From contig JAKLKY010000020.1 of the NCBI GenBank assembly GCA_023150415.1, forward strand, positions 1 through 32,748: DNA of 32,748 nt, read 5' to 3'. Under the pieces are notes generated by a model. It saw nothing but the letters and a program-made list of their open reading frames with translations. It did no database searches and was not told the origin of the DNA. A program made the translations under genes and the position numbers. The stretch comes from Alphaproteobacteria bacterium. Its GTDB lineage: Bacteria; Pseudomonadota; Alphaproteobacteria; Micavibrionales; Micavibrionaceae. Of this stretch, positions 7,555 to 15,350 are shown in pieces. The first letter of the stretch is position 1; each line of letters starts with the position of its first letter.

Positions 7555-8163
7555 TTACGCAGCCCTGTCCTGTTTAAAAAATTGCATAACTTTTCCCAAC
7601 TTCAGCACATTTTCGATCCGCCGGTCAAGAAACGCAGCGGTGGGGGAATGACGCGCGTGCAGCGGAATGCGGCCATCATCCTCCAGCCACGCCATCATCG
7701 TAGCGGCCAGTACACCGCTCAGCAAGCCACGTTTGGTATAGCGGTTATAATCCGTGCTGGTGTCGCCCGCGCGCTCCCAAATACGGTCGGCCGTGCGCCA
7801 GAGAATGCGCATCGCCTGCGGCTTGCGCCAGGGCAGCATCCAGTGCGCCAGCGCTGCGCGTTCGGCCTCCTTATAATCTTGCAAAAACGTCAGGCGCGCC
7901 AGCACGGCCGCGCGGATGCGCTGGCGGATTTTCAGCGTCGCCCAGGCCTTCGCGCCGGGCAGGGCGGCCAGCATCTGCCGGTCGGCGTAATCGGCGAAAT
8001 GGTCCAGCACGTCGGACAGGCCACCAGGAAATAACACCCGCGCCAGCGCCGTATCTTCAACCGCGTCCCACGACCATCCCGGAAACGGCGCTTGCGCGAG
8101 CATAGACATCAAAATGCGGTCGCGGGTTTTCTGAACGTCTTTTTTGCTGGCGGCTTGGCTCAT
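7555..8163 (-). CDS. COQ9-family ubiquinone biosynthesis protein
   Basis: A 202-residue COQ9-family protein. COQ9 has a TetR-like fold without DNA binding; in mitochondria it presents lipid-bound ubiquinone precursors to COQ7. Recognisable features are the N-terminal 'RDRILMSMLAQAPFPGWSWDAVEDTA', the 'VLFPGGLSDVLDHFADYAD' segment, and the C-terminal 'RAGDTSTDYNRYTKRGLLSGVLAATMMAWLED' block that is conserved from alphaproteobacteria to mitochondria. It lies just downstream of uvrC on the same strand with a 29-base gap. No other ubi/coq gene is in the window. Confidence 0.93.
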   Translation of the reverse strand: MSQAASKKDVQKTRDRILMSMLAQAPFPGWSWDAVEDTALARVLFPGGLSDVLDHFADYADRQMLAALPGAKAWATLKIRQRIRAAVLARLTFLQDYKEAERAALAHWMLPWRKPQAMRILWRTADRIWERAGDTSTDYNRYTKRGLLSGVLAATMMAWLEDDGRIPLHARHSPTAAFLDRRIENVLKLGKVMQFFKQDRAA

Positions 8164-8192
8164 GGGTTTGTTTCTAGCATAGATCAGGCAAT

Positions 8193-10061
8193 CTACCCAC
8201 TCTGGAAATAATCCGCAATCCGCTGCGCCACGGCCTTTGAGATTCCGGGCACCTGCGCAATCTCTTCCGCGCTGGCGCGCGCCGCCGCCTGGGCCGAGCC
8301 GAAATGCCGCAGCAGCGCCTTTTTCCGCGCGGTGCCAATACCGGGAATTTCATCGAGTACGGAATGCACCAGATCACCCTGCCGTTTGCGCCGCTGTGCG
8401 CCGATCACGAAACGATGCGCTTCATCGCGCAGGCGCTGCAGATAATGCAGCACCGGATCATTCACCGGCAGGTTCAGCGGCGGATGATGTTCGCGGTACA
8501 GCGTTTCGCGCCCGGCGTTGCGCTCCTCACCCTTGGCGATGGCCACGCAATGTGGCTGTCCTGCGGAAAAGCCCATATCGCGCAGCACCTGCAACACGGC
8601 GTTCAGTTGCCCCTTGCCTCCGTCGATCAAGAGAAGATCAGGAAAATCAGGTCCAGGCTCCTGCGGATCAAGACCTTTCAAACGACGGCTCAGCACCTCG
8701 CGCATCATGGCCGGATCATCGCTGCGCCCGGCTTGGCGGATGTTAAAGGTACGATAGGCCTTCTTGTGAAATCCGTCCGGCCCCGCCACCACCATCGCCC
8801 CCACCATGCGCGTGCCACCGAGATGGGAGTTATCATAGATCTCAATCCGCCTTGGCGGCGCGGGCAGCCCCAGCACGCCCGCCAGCTTCTCCACCAGCGC
8901 CGCATCGGCGGCATTTTGGTTAAGATGCCGCGCCAGCGCCGCCTCATTGTTCTTAATCACGGAATCCAGCAGCCGTTTCAATGTGCCCCGTGCCGGGCAC
9001 TGAATTCGCACTTTGCGCCCGGCACGGGTGCTCAGCGCCTCTTCCAGTAATGGATGCTCCGCCGGCATCAAATTCAGCAACAACAAAGGCGGCGGTGTCT
9101 TATTCTCGTAAAGCTGCGCGATGAACGCGCCCAGAATATCGGGCTGTGTTTCCTGCGCGTCATGCCGGGGGAAGAAAACCTGATTGCCGTAGTTCTGCCC
9201 GGCGCGAAAGATCATCACCTGTATGGCCGTCTTGCCCTCGCGCTGCAGCAGGGTCAGAATATCCGCATCCGTAATCCCCGGCGCTGATAGCGCCTGATGC
9301 GCCTGGATATCGCGCAGCGCCCGCAATTTATCGCGTAGCGCGGCGGCGGCCTCATAATCCTCGGTGGCGCTGGCCTCGGCCATGGATTTTTGCAGGCGTT
9401 GCTGTAGGGCGCGGCTGCGCCCTTCCAGAAAATCGCGCGCGTCGCGCACCTGTTGCGCGTATAAATCCTTGCTCACGTAATCCACGCAGGGCGCGGTGCA
9501 GCGTTTGATATGGTATTGCAGACAAGGGCGCGTTCGGCTGGCGAACATATTATCGCTGCAATTGCGCAGCATGAACACGCGCTGCAGCGTGGCGATGGTG
9601 GCATTCACCGCACCTGCGCTGGCGAAGGGGCCGTAATACAGGCCCTTGTCTTTGCGCGCGCCGCGATGTTTGCGCACCTGCGGATAATCATGCGCGGTAG
9701 AGATGAAAATGGCGGGGAAAGATTTCCCGTCGCGCATCAGGATGTTGTAATGCGGATGCAAGGTTTTGATCAGATTGGCCTCAACCAGCAGCGCCTCAGC
9801 CTCGCTGCGCGTATGGACGAATTCCATCGCCTGCGTAGCCGCGATCATGCGCTGCAGTCGCTGAGGCAGGCGCGCGGGCAGGGTGTAGGACGTAACCCGC
9901 TTCTTCAGCGACAGCGCCTTGCCCACATATAAAACCTTGCCCTGCGCGTCGATCATCCGGTACACGCCGGGCGTGCCCGGCAAATCCTTCAGATACGCGC
10001 GGATCACGGCTGCGCCCTGCGCCACGCCGGGGGGCAGAATATCGTCTGAGTTTTGGCTCAT
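8193..10061 (-). CDS. uvrC: UvrABC excinuclease subunit C
   Basis: A 622-residue UvrC, which makes the dual incisions around bulky DNA lesions in nucleotide excision repair. Domain order: GIY-YIG nuclease (about 30-110; 'GVYRMIDAQGKVLYVGKALSLKKRV'), cysteine cluster 'CSDNMFASRTRPCLQYHIKRCTAPC', UVR motif that binds UvrB (about 205-240), RNase H-like endonuclease with 'EIYDNSHLGGTRMVGAMVV' and 'DLLLIDGGKGQL', and C-terminal helix-hairpin-helix (about 565-620; 'IPGIGTARKKALLRHFG'). Start ATG at 10061. The upstream 320 bases are filled with palindromic repeats rather than a gene. Confidence 0.97.
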   Translation of the reverse strand: MSQNSDDILPPGVAQGAAVIRAYLKDLPGTPGVYRMIDAQGKVLYVGKALSLKKRVTSYTLPARLPQRLQRMIAATQAMEFVHTRSEAEALLVEANLIKTLHPHYNILMRDGKSFPAIFISTAHDYPQVRKHRGARKDKGLYYGPFASAGAVNATIATLQRVFMLRNCSDNMFASRTRPCLQYHIKRCTAPCVDYVSKDLYAQQVRDARDFLEGRSRALQQRLQKSMAEASATEDYEAAAALRDKLRALRDIQAHQALSAPGITDADILTLLQREGKTAIQVMIFRAGQNYGNQVFFPRHDAQETQPDILGAFIAQLYENKTPPPLLLLNLMPAEHPLLEEALSTRAGRKVRIQCPARGTLKRLLDSVIKNNEAALARHLNQNAADAALVEKLAGVLGLPAPPRRIEIYDNSHLGGTRMVGAMVVAGPDGFHKKAYRTFNIRQAGRSDDPAMMREVLSRRLKGLDPQEPGPDFPDLLLIDGGKGQLNAVLQVLRDMGFSAGQPHCVAIAKGEERNAGRETLYREHHPPLNLPVNDPVLHYLQRLRDEAHRFVIGAQRRKRQGDLVHSVLDEIPGIGTARKKALLRHFGSAQAAARASAEEIAQVPGISKAVAQRIADYFQSG

Positions 10062-10119
10062 AGCATAAATTTAGGGTTCGACGGCGGGAGATACAATCAT
10101 TATGTGAGCTTGAATGAGA

Positions 10120-10160
10120 GGGGACGGAGTAAATTTACTCCGCTCCTTTTATGCGTCCCC
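10120..10160. repeat. Palindromic element with an 18-bp perfect core
   Basis: CGGAGTAAATTTACTCCG (10125-10142) is a perfect 18-bp palindrome. The outer arms GGGGACG (10120-10126) and CGTCCCC (10154-10160) are also complementary, with CTCCTTTTATG inserted on the right side. This is the first of three distinct palindromic elements in the uvrC-pentapeptide gene gap. It begins 59 bases upstream of the uvrC start; no T-run supports a terminator. Confidence 0.7.
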
Positions 10161-10201
10161 GCGTCAGGCTTGGCGCTCTTGGCGCGGGCTATGCCTGTGT
10201 T

Positions 10202-10260
10202 GTTCGTCATTGCGAGGAGCCTCGCCGTAGCGGAACGTGAAGGCGGGCGACGAAGCAAAC
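10202..10260. repeat. Intergenic repeat of the GTCATTGCGAGGAGC ... GCGACGAAGCAA type
   Basis: The segment contains TTCGTC (10203-10208) and its complement GACGAA (10249-10254), bracketing 'ATTGCGAGGAGC' and 'GAAGGCGGGCGA'. Sequences with this pattern (GTCATTGCGAGGAG followed by GCGACGAAGCAA) recur as dispersed non-coding palindromic repeats in many bacterial genomes. GAAGGCGGGCGA (10239-10250) recurs at 31533-31544 next to the GIY-YIG ORF. Confidence 0.5.
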
Positions 10261-10270
10261 TCGAAAAAGA

Positions 10271-10346
10271 AACCACCAAGGCACAAAGACACGAAGAAGG
10301 ATATAAAAGCCGGTGCTTTTCTTGGTGTCTTCGCGCCTTGGTGGTT
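10271..10346. repeat. 76-bp palindromic repeat, copy 1 (ACCACCAAGG family)
   Basis: The 26-base arms at 10271-10296 and 10321-10346 are inverted repeats with 23 of 26 matching positions, separated by 24 bases. The left arm starts AACCACCAAGGCACAAAG and the right arm ends CGCCTTGGTGGTT. The reverse complement of the right arm of copy 2 (30549-30574) is identical to this left arm over all 26 bases. It lies just downstream of the minus-strand pentapeptide gene. It has no coding capacity, and its structure is that of a small non-autonomous palindromic element. Confidence 0.8.
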
Positions 10347-10383
10347 AAAACTTGGTCACTTAAATATGTCCCTGCCTTCTTGC

Positions 10384-11100
10384 TTACCCTGGCGCAGCTT
10401 TCGGCGCAGCAGCAGGGGCAGCGGGCAGTTTGGGCACAAAATCCAGATCGGCAGCATGGACCACGTTTCCTTCTGCTGGAGCATCGCCTTGCGCGCTGGC
10501 CCCAAACTGCGCCCGCGTTTTTCTTGTTTTCTGTTTAGCTCTTGGTTTTTCTTCTGCACAGAGCCTGCCATCCCGCCCGATTGTCAGGCCGATGATGCGC
10601 TTGCCTTCCTCTGTATAAAATTCAGCACTGTCTAAGTGTATGGCGCCCTTAAAAAAAGTGGCGGTGCATAGGAGGGAGTCCAGGGCGAATAGGACTCCAG
10701 CCAGGTCGGCTTTAGACAGGTTGGCTCCTGTCAGGTCGGCTTTATACAGGTTGGCTCCTGTCAGGTTGGCTTCGTCCAGGTCGGCTCCGCGCAGGTTGGC
10801 TCCGCCCAGGTCGGCTCCGCGCAGGTCGGCTCCTATCAGGTTGGCTCCTTGCAGGTTGGTTCCATACAGGTTGGCTCCGCGCAGGTTGGCTCTGCCCACG
10901 TTTACTCCGCACAGGTCGGCTCCTGTCAGGTTGGCTCTGCACAGGTATAGACCATGCAAAAATGTGCCGGATAAATCTTCTAAATTAATGCCGTTCGTAT
11001 CAACAGCTTTGACGTCCCCTGCAATCAGACTGTCAGCGTGTGTCTGCATTGCCTTGGTGATCAGCTCTCGTGTAGCCTCTGTTGGCTTGTTCGTGCCCAT
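10384..11100 (-). CDS. Pentapeptide-repeat protein with Ala/Pro-rich tail
   Basis: A 238-residue protein. Residues about 39-135 form some 19 uninterrupted A(D/N)LxG-type pentapeptides, which fold into a right-handed quadrilateral beta-helix. An N-terminal helical cap (1-37) precedes the helix. After it comes a short domain (about 137-180, with 'GLTIGRDGRLC') and a basic, then Ala/Pro-rich low-complexity tail. Some pentapeptide proteins mimic DNA and protect gyrase (Qnr/MfpA), but most have no known role and nothing here is specific to Qnr. CAGGAG lies 6 bases before the ATG. It is divergent from a second pentapeptide gene across a gap holding two short palindromes. Confidence 0.9.
   Translation of the reverse strand: MGTNKPTEATRELITKAMQTHADSLIAGDVKAVDTNGINLEDLSGTFLHGLYLCRANLTGADLCGVNVGRANLRGANLYGTNLQGANLIGADLRGADLGGANLRGADLDEANLTGANLYKADLTGANLSKADLAGVLFALDSLLCTATFFKGAIHLDSAEFYTEEGKRIIGLTIGRDGRLCAEEKPRAKQKTRKTRAQFGASAQGDAPAEGNVVHAADLDFVPKLPAAPAAAPKAAPG
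10702..10941. repeat. 15-bp tandem DNA repeat encoding the pentapeptides
   Basis: Sixteen consecutive 15-base units, most beginning CAGGT(C/T)GGCT on the plus strand, run without interruption. They are the coding DNA of the beta-helix in the minus-strand gene. Conservation at the nucleotide level is higher than the protein motif requires, which suggests recent unit duplication or gene conversion and allows repeat-number slippage in frame. Confidence 0.85.
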
Positions 11101-11147
11101 GGTTTCTCCTGTTCTTACTCTTGAATTTTGCTGTTGATTATCTTTAC

Positions 11148-11278
11148 CATAGCGTATTTGCTATGTCAAAATTTATTTTAAAAAGATGCCGCGTGTAAAT
11201 TTCCCTTGCAATAGTTGCATGATATCAACTAAAAGTTGTTTTTATAAGAAAAACACAAGGTAGAGAAATCGTTCTCTA
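11148..11278. promoter_or_regulatory. Divergent promoter region with two short palindromes
   Basis: The AT-rich gap between the two divergent pentapeptide genes carries CATAGC-GTATTT-GCTATG (11148-11165) and TAGAGAA-ATCG-TTCTCTA (11261-11278), each with perfect arms. The second ends 33 bases before the plus-strand start. They have the size of operators for dimeric winged-helix regulators. A MarR-like gene lies about 900 bases away, but nothing in the sequence ties it to these sites. Confidence 0.35.
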
Positions 11279-11311
11279 ATCTTGCAAACAATCAAGCGTG
11301 GGGGAATTACC

Positions 11312-11902
11312 ATGAAAGCCTATCATATTCAAAGCCTAGCCGACCAAAGCCTGTTGTTCACCGGCGTATTCAAGAATTTCCGCGCCTGTGTCGAAACCGC
11401 CATCGATCAGGGCGTGAGCCTGGCGGAGGCAGACCTGCGCGGCCGGAATCTCAGCTTCGCCATGCTCGATGGCGGGGTTTTCGACGCGGCGGATTTCTCG
11501 GGCAGCAATCTTTGCGGCGCCAATCTGTCGGAAATTGCCGCTTCGGGCAGCGTCTGGAACGATGCCGATCTCACCGGTGCCTGCCTGGCCTATAGCGATC
11601 TCAGCGCCGCCGTCTTCCGCGCCACGCAGTTCGGCGCCACCGATATCGCCGGGTGCGATTTGCGCCGGGCGCTGTTCATCGACTGTCCCAGCTGCTTCCA
11701 CCTGAATTTCAGCGAAGCGCTGAGCATGCAAGGCGCGTACTATATCTGCGGCCCGCAGGCCGCGCCCATGAGCCACCCGCCGCTGGTGATGCTGGGCCTC
11801 GCGCCCGGGCCGGTGACGATGCTCGACAGTCATGTGCTCTATCGCGGAGAGTTGATAGAGCGAAACTATTGGCTCGCACAGTTTAAATCTTGCGTGAGAT
11901 GA
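11312..11902 (+). CDS. Pentapeptide-repeat protein, divergent from the first
   Basis: A 196-residue protein from the ATG at 11312, chosen because GTGGGGGA precedes it; the frame extends upstream to TTG at 11282 without support. An N-terminal 35-residue segment (MKAYHIQSLADQSLLF...) leads into about 18 degenerate pentapeptides (about residues 38-130), such as 'AEADLRGRNLSFAMLDGG' and 'CGANLSE'. The C-terminal 60 residues do not match the repeat (YYICGPQAAPMSHPPLV...YRGELIERNYW) and may be a capping domain. Repeats are far less regular at the DNA level than in the gene at 10384, so the pair is unlikely to be a recent duplication. Function unknown. Confidence 0.85.
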   Translation: MKAYHIQSLADQSLLFTGVFKNFRACVETAIDQGVSLAEADLRGRNLSFAMLDGGVFDAADFSGSNLCGANLSEIAASGSVWNDADLTGACLAYSDLSAAVFRATQFGATDIAGCDLRRALFIDCPSCFHLNFSEALSMQGAYYICGPQAAPMSHPPLVMLGLAPGPVTMLDSHVLYRGELIERNYWLAQFKSCVR

Positions 11903-11931
11903 ATAATATTCAAGTATAATGAATTTTTTAT

Positions 11932-11960
11932 TTGACTTTATGCTTCCTTTGCGCTAGAAA
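11932..11960 (+). promoter_or_regulatory. Sigma-70-like promoter for the 11997 / MarR-like genes
   Basis: TTGACT (11932-11937) and TAGAAA (11955-11960) are separated by exactly 17 bases and lie 36 bases before the ATG at 11997, which has GGGAG as ribosome-binding site. This is the best-formed -35/-10 pair I noticed in the window. Confidence 0.45.
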
Positions 11961-11996
11961 ATAGTCAACAAAAAAGCATCGTGTGGGAGTAAAATC

Positions 11997-12245
11997 ATGG
12001 ACATTTATATCCGTGGCGGGCAGTTTTTTGCCCTCTATCTGGAAATATGCCGGGACTTTGGGTCTCGGCCCTTTTTTCGGCTTGAAACTTGTGATAAAGA
12101 AACTATTATCCAGCTGCCCTACGCCCAGATCATCTGGACGCCGGGCGCCTGTCTGAAAGACGAAGCATTAAATAGAGGAAACAACGCCAATGGACCCTGC
12201 GCTCAAACATTTTCTGCGCATCGTGCGCGAGCTGCAGAAGATTGA
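11997..12245 (+). CDS. Small hypothetical protein, 82 aa
   Basis: An unrecognised short frame with a good start context (GTGGGAG, 6 bases, ATG) and its own promoter-like sequence upstream. The first 58 residues look like a folded small domain (MDIYIRGGQFFALYLEICRDFG...IIWTPGACL). The last 18 codons overlap the following MarR-like gene in another frame and give a low-quality tail, so the true protein may be mainly the first part. The 56-base overlap would couple its translation to the regulator. Confidence 0.5.
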   Translation: MDIYIRGGQFFALYLEICRDFGSRPFFRLETCDKETIIQLPYAQIIWTPGACLKDEALNRGNNANGPCAQTFSAHRARAAED

Positions 12246-12534
12246 CCCCGAATTTCCGCTGCAATACGCGCTGTGCCTGGGCCATGTCGCGGCTGAGGAA
12301 GGGCTCTCCCTGACGACGCTGGCCGAGCGTTGCGGCCTGGCGCTGTCGACTGTGTCGCGCATCGTCGGCGCGTTGTCGGATAAGCGCCAGCGCGGCACGG
12401 CCTTTGGCCTGATTAAGGTGAAAATCGCGGCGGATGAGCGTCGGCGCAAATGCCTGTTTCTCACAGCGCGCGGCAAGATCGTGATGCAAGGCCTCACCGA
12501 CGCTGTGGGTGCGCGGGTTCTGCGCGCGGTATAA
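12190..12534 (+). CDS. Small MarR-like winged-helix regulator
   Basis: A 114-residue protein with a MarR-type winged helix. The helix-turn-helix is at about residues 39-63 (LSLTTLAERCGLALSTVSRIVGALS) and a basic wing follows at about 66-92 ending in 'RRKCLFLTARGK', the usual MarR C-terminal signature. It is shorter than typical MarR proteins (140-160) and has a reduced dimerisation region. AGAGGAA precedes the ATG. It probably regulates its own transcription unit, including the small ORF it overlaps. The ligand and targets cannot be read from the sequence. Confidence 0.75.
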   Translation: MDPALKHFLRIVRELQKIDPEFPLQYALCLGHVAAEEGLSLTTLAERCGLALSTVSRIVGALSDKRQRGTAFGLIKVKIAADERRRKCLFLTARGKIVMQGLTDAVGARVLRAV

Positions 12535-12578
12535 ACTCTCGACACGTCATAAAAAACCTGTAAAAAAGGGAGACACAA

Positions 12579-12664
12579 GGGCCCGTGGCGGAATGGTAGA
12601 CGCTGCAGACTTAAAATCTGTTTCTCGCAAGGGAGTGGGGGTTCAAGTCCCCCCGGGCCCACCA
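12579..12664 (+). tRNA. tRNA-Leu (anticodon UAA)
   Basis: The acceptor stem GGGCCCG (12579-12585) pairs with CGGGCCC (12654-12660). Discriminator A is at 12661 and CCA is encoded at 12662-12664. The D-arm TGGCGGAATGGTAGACGC is typical of leucine tRNAs. The anticodon stem-loop CAGA-CTTAAAA-TCTG gives anticodon TAA, a long variable arm follows, and the T-loop contains GTTCAAGTC. The stop codon of the convergent AbiV-type gene begins two bases after the CCA end. Confidence 0.95.
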
Positions 12665-12665
12665 T

Positions 12666-14252
12666 TTAATTAATTATTTCATTGTCTGATGAAAATCTAA
12701 TATCCTGCTTTAAAGCATCACCTTTAATATTTTTTGCTAATTCAAAAATTTTTGTTTTATAAACATTCAAAAAATAGGCATCACAATAAAGCTTCATATG
12801 AAATGCTTCGTCATAAGTAATTTTACTTTTTAATTCTTCCTGTGATCGAAAGCTTCTAATGATTTGAAGAAATCTTTCTTTTTCATCTAAATCTGGAAAA
12901 ATTTTATCGTAGAAATCAGAAAATTCTTTTTCAAAATCATCAGGACCTTTTATTGATTCATCAATCAACATTAATCCATAGAGCGCATTTAGAAAATTAC
13001 TAAATATACCTATCTCACTTTTGAAGTGAACATTGTGCTTAGCCAAAAGAACTAGGCCTTTCATATATTCATGCAAAGGCGGCCACTTAATTATATCGTC
13101 AGGTAAAGATGAAAAATTCTCAGATAAAAGGGCTATAGATTTTTTATCAAATACTCTTTTCCTATTTTCTTCTTCATCTCCGTTTTTCTTTTCACCTTTA
13201 TCTTCAGAAATTAAAAGCTTAGCTTTTAATTCTAAGTCTTCTAGATCATCATAAAAGCGTTCGGCATGCGGAGGAATTTCTGAAAACCAAAAACCCATGC
13301 TAGCGATATTTAAAGCCAACAATATTTTTGAATAGAGAAAAAAGGATCTTCGATATACTTCATCTACCGATACGTCATCATTAAATATAATTTCTAAATT
13401 CAGAGCATCTTTTCTATTTATATAAATCAGTTGAACTGTTTGATTAATTTTGTTCCATTCCCTTAGAACCGAAGGTTTTATAGTATGAGTTGTGGTATAT
13501 AGCTTTATTCTTATTTTCCATTTAGGTATTCCTTTTGGCAAATCATTCTTTAAGCGTTGCCGTTCTTGTTTTAAAAGGCCATTACTTTCATCTTCTCGTT
13601 TTTGAAATTCAGCTTTAAGCCAATTAACCCAATCGCCAGCGTTAGCTGTTTCTTTCAATTTATCCATAGAGATTTTTGAGAATATAAAATTCTTTTTTTC
13701 TGTATTTTCTACAGATCTTAAAAACCATGTTTGATTATCTATTTCTTCCGGAGTTGGCGTTCTTTTTGTAAGTTCACCAATCATAGATATTCTCAGATTA
13801 GCTAAGCTAATTAAATTTTCAGCCTCTTCTGTCGTAATTTGCTCAGATGGAATTTTAAGTCCATCTTCACTCTGTCCCACATATAATCCTGCTAATCTTT
13901 TTTGATGAATCTCTAAAGACAATCCTTGTAAAAACTTAAATTTTTCAGGAGTCATATCATTAGAAAGCATTTCTAATGAAAATAAGCAGGACAGTAGTTT
14001 TTTTACGTGATTTTTTTCAGCGTCCCAAATCCAGTCTTTTTCAAGATTCTGTTTGTGCGCCATCTGCTTTATATTCAACAGCTCCATTCTACCAATTTCT
14101 TCTAAAGCTAAAGCAGCAAGATGATAGGCAATATTCGAATGGCCCGAATGCTTAACGACTGTAGCAGAATCTAAAAGAGATTTAGCATGATTTAAGCAAG
14201 CACGGCTAGCTAGGAGCAAATCATCTATTTCCATTGACACTCTCATGCTCAA
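12666..14252 (-). CDS. AbiV-type HEPN protein with long C-terminal extension
   Basis: A 528-residue protein whose first about 165 residues match the AbiV family HEPN fold: 'RACLNHAKSLLDSATVV' in helix 1, 'AYHLAALALEEIGRMELL' in helix 2, then 'NHVKKLL' and 'QKRLAGLYVGQSEDGLKIPSEQITTEEAENLI'. AbiV of Lactococcus aborts phage infection by acting on translation via a phage protein; the family average is about 200 residues. The remaining about 360 residues are unrecognised, with a charged low-complexity patch near 350-366. R17-x4-H22 is present, but not where the HEPN RNase motif is usually placed. The gene is strongly AT-rich compared with its neighbours, which suggests horizontal acquisition. 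It overlaps the end of fic by 14-32 bases depending on the start (ATG at 14252, 14246 or 14234). Confidence 0.7.
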   Translation of the reverse strand: MSMRVSMEIDDLLLASRACLNHAKSLLDSATVVKHSGHSNIAYHLAALALEEIGRMELLNIKQMAHKQNLEKDWIWDAEKNHVKKLLSCLFSLEMLSNDMTPEKFKFLQGLSLEIHQKRLAGLYVGQSEDGLKIPSEQITTEEAENLISLANLRISMIGELTKRTPTPEEIDNQTWFLRSVENTEKKNFIFSKISMDKLKETANAGDWVNWLKAEFQKREDESNGLLKQERQRLKNDLPKGIPKWKIRIKLYTTTHTIKPSVLREWNKINQTVQLIYINRKDALNLEIIFNDDVSVDEVYRRSFFLYSKILLALNIASMGFWFSEIPPHAERFYDDLEDLELKAKLLISEDKGEKKNGDEEENRKRVFDKKSIALLSENFSSLPDDIIKWPPLHEYMKGLVLLAKHNVHFKSEIGIFSNFLNALYGLMLIDESIKGPDDFEKEFSDFYDKIFPDLDEKERFLQIIRSFRSQEELKSKITYDEAFHMKLYCDAYFLNVYKTKIFELAKNIKGDALKQDIRFSSDNEIIN

Positions 14253-15333
14253 TATTCAGGTAATATCGCGTATATTTCCGCTCGCCTGTTTTCTTTAACG
14301 CGCCCATTTCAACAAGCGCCTGCAAATCTCTTGTCGCAGTCGCCCTGGCCGCACCAGAGATCGAGATATAATTCTCGGCGCTTAAGCCACCTTTGAACCC
14401 CTCAATTCCTTCTTTAAACATCCGAGCAACAACTTTGGCTTGGCGCTCATTCAACTGGCTTGAAAAACGATCATAGAATTTACTTTTCTCAATCAGGAAG
14501 TCGATCATGCTTTGCGTGTAATCCTGCGCGGCAAGAACGGTTTGGCAGTAGTATTCCAGCCAGTCCTGAACATCCAAGCTCCTATTCCCAATTTGCAGGG
14601 CGGCATAATAGGCTTTTCTTGAACGCTCTATCGCTTTCGCCAGCGCGATCAAGGTAGGACGCCCCAAGCCCTGGGATAAGGCTTTTTCCGATATGGCGCG
14701 GCCTATTCGCCCGTTCCCATCTTCAAACGGGTGAATACTCTCGAAATAGACATGCGCGATCCCGGAACGTAGTAACATCGGCATCTCATCCGTTTTATTA
14801 AACCATAAAATAAACGCATCCATTTCCTTTGGGACATCTTTTGACGGTGGCGCTTCAAAGTGAATTTCAGGCTCATGAAACGAGCCGGAAACAATTTGCA
14901 TTGGCTCTTCATGGGCGCGATAGCGCCCCATATCCTGTAAATCCCTGCGCCCATTGGTCAGCATTTCATGCCAGAGGAACAGCCGCTTATGATCGAGCGG
15001 TCTATCAAAGGTTTTATAGAGATCAACCAGCATTTCCGCGATTCCCTGCTCTGCTGCCGGAACGCGTCTGTTATCTGTCTTGAGGCCAAAATGTCTGCGG
15101 ATAGAAGATTGCAGGGAATCCCGGTCCAGAATTTCCCCTTCAATCTCGGAAGTCTTATAGGCTTCCTCGCTGATAAGCTCGACCCGAAGGCTGTCTTTAT
15201 CATCCTCGGTCACATGCTTTAAGCTGCCGTGCATGATGCCAGCCTTGTGCAAAAACTGGCTTTCATACTCCGAAAGCGCAGCCGCATCATAGATAAAATT
15301 CGGCCAGTTTTTATGTTGCCAGTTCCACTTCAT
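14221..15333 (-). CDS. Fic-domain protein, class II (N-terminal inhibitory helix), with C-terminal winged helix
   Basis: A 370-residue Fic protein. Domain order: an N-terminal DUF4172-like region carrying the inhibitory motif (S/T)xxxE(G/N) as T61-SEI-E65-G66; the Fic core with HPFEDGNGRIGR at 201-212, where His201 is the catalytic base and Asp205/Asn207 position Mg-ATP; and a winged-helix domain (about 315-360; SGAARATATRDLQALVEMGAL). Fic enzymes usually AMPylate target hydroxyl residues, and the inhibitory glutamate keeps activity low until relieved. It is the upstream gene of a two-gene unit with the AbiV-type gene. An operator-like cluster lies just before its start, which its own winged helix could bind (inference). 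Confidence 0.92.
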   Translation of the reverse strand: MKWNWQHKNWPNFIYDAAALSEYESQFLHKAGIMHGSLKHVTEDDKDSLRVELISEEAYKTSEIEGEILDRDSLQSSIRRHFGLKTDNRRVPAAEQGIAEMLVDLYKTFDRPLDHKRLFLWHEMLTNGRRDLQDMGRYRAHEEPMQIVSGSFHEPEIHFEAPPSKDVPKEMDAFILWFNKTDEMPMLLRSGIAHVYFESIHPFEDGNGRIGRAISEKALSQGLGRPTLIALAKAIERSRKAYYAALQIGNRSLDVQDWLEYYCQTVLAAQDYTQSMIDFLIEKSKFYDRFSSQLNERQAKVVARMFKEGIEGFKGGLSAENYISISGAARATATRDLQALVEMGALKKTGERKYTRYYLNIEHESVNGNR

Positions 15334-15350
15334 GCGCTAAATAGCCCCTT

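Noticed and set aside
10053-10635. Plus-strand open frames over the uvrC upstream gap
   Set aside because: They translate the palindromic repeats and the antisense of the pentapeptide gene tail; no ribosome-binding site or domain.
10702-10941. Regular repeats resembling a CRISPR array
   Set aside because: The period is 15 bases with no spacers, and the units encode pentapeptide repeats in frame.
12579-15333. Full integrative element at tRNA-Leu(UAA)
   Set aside because: No integrase and no second copy of the tRNA 3' end were seen beyond fic, so only a probable acquired gene pair is claimed, not an element with attachment sites.
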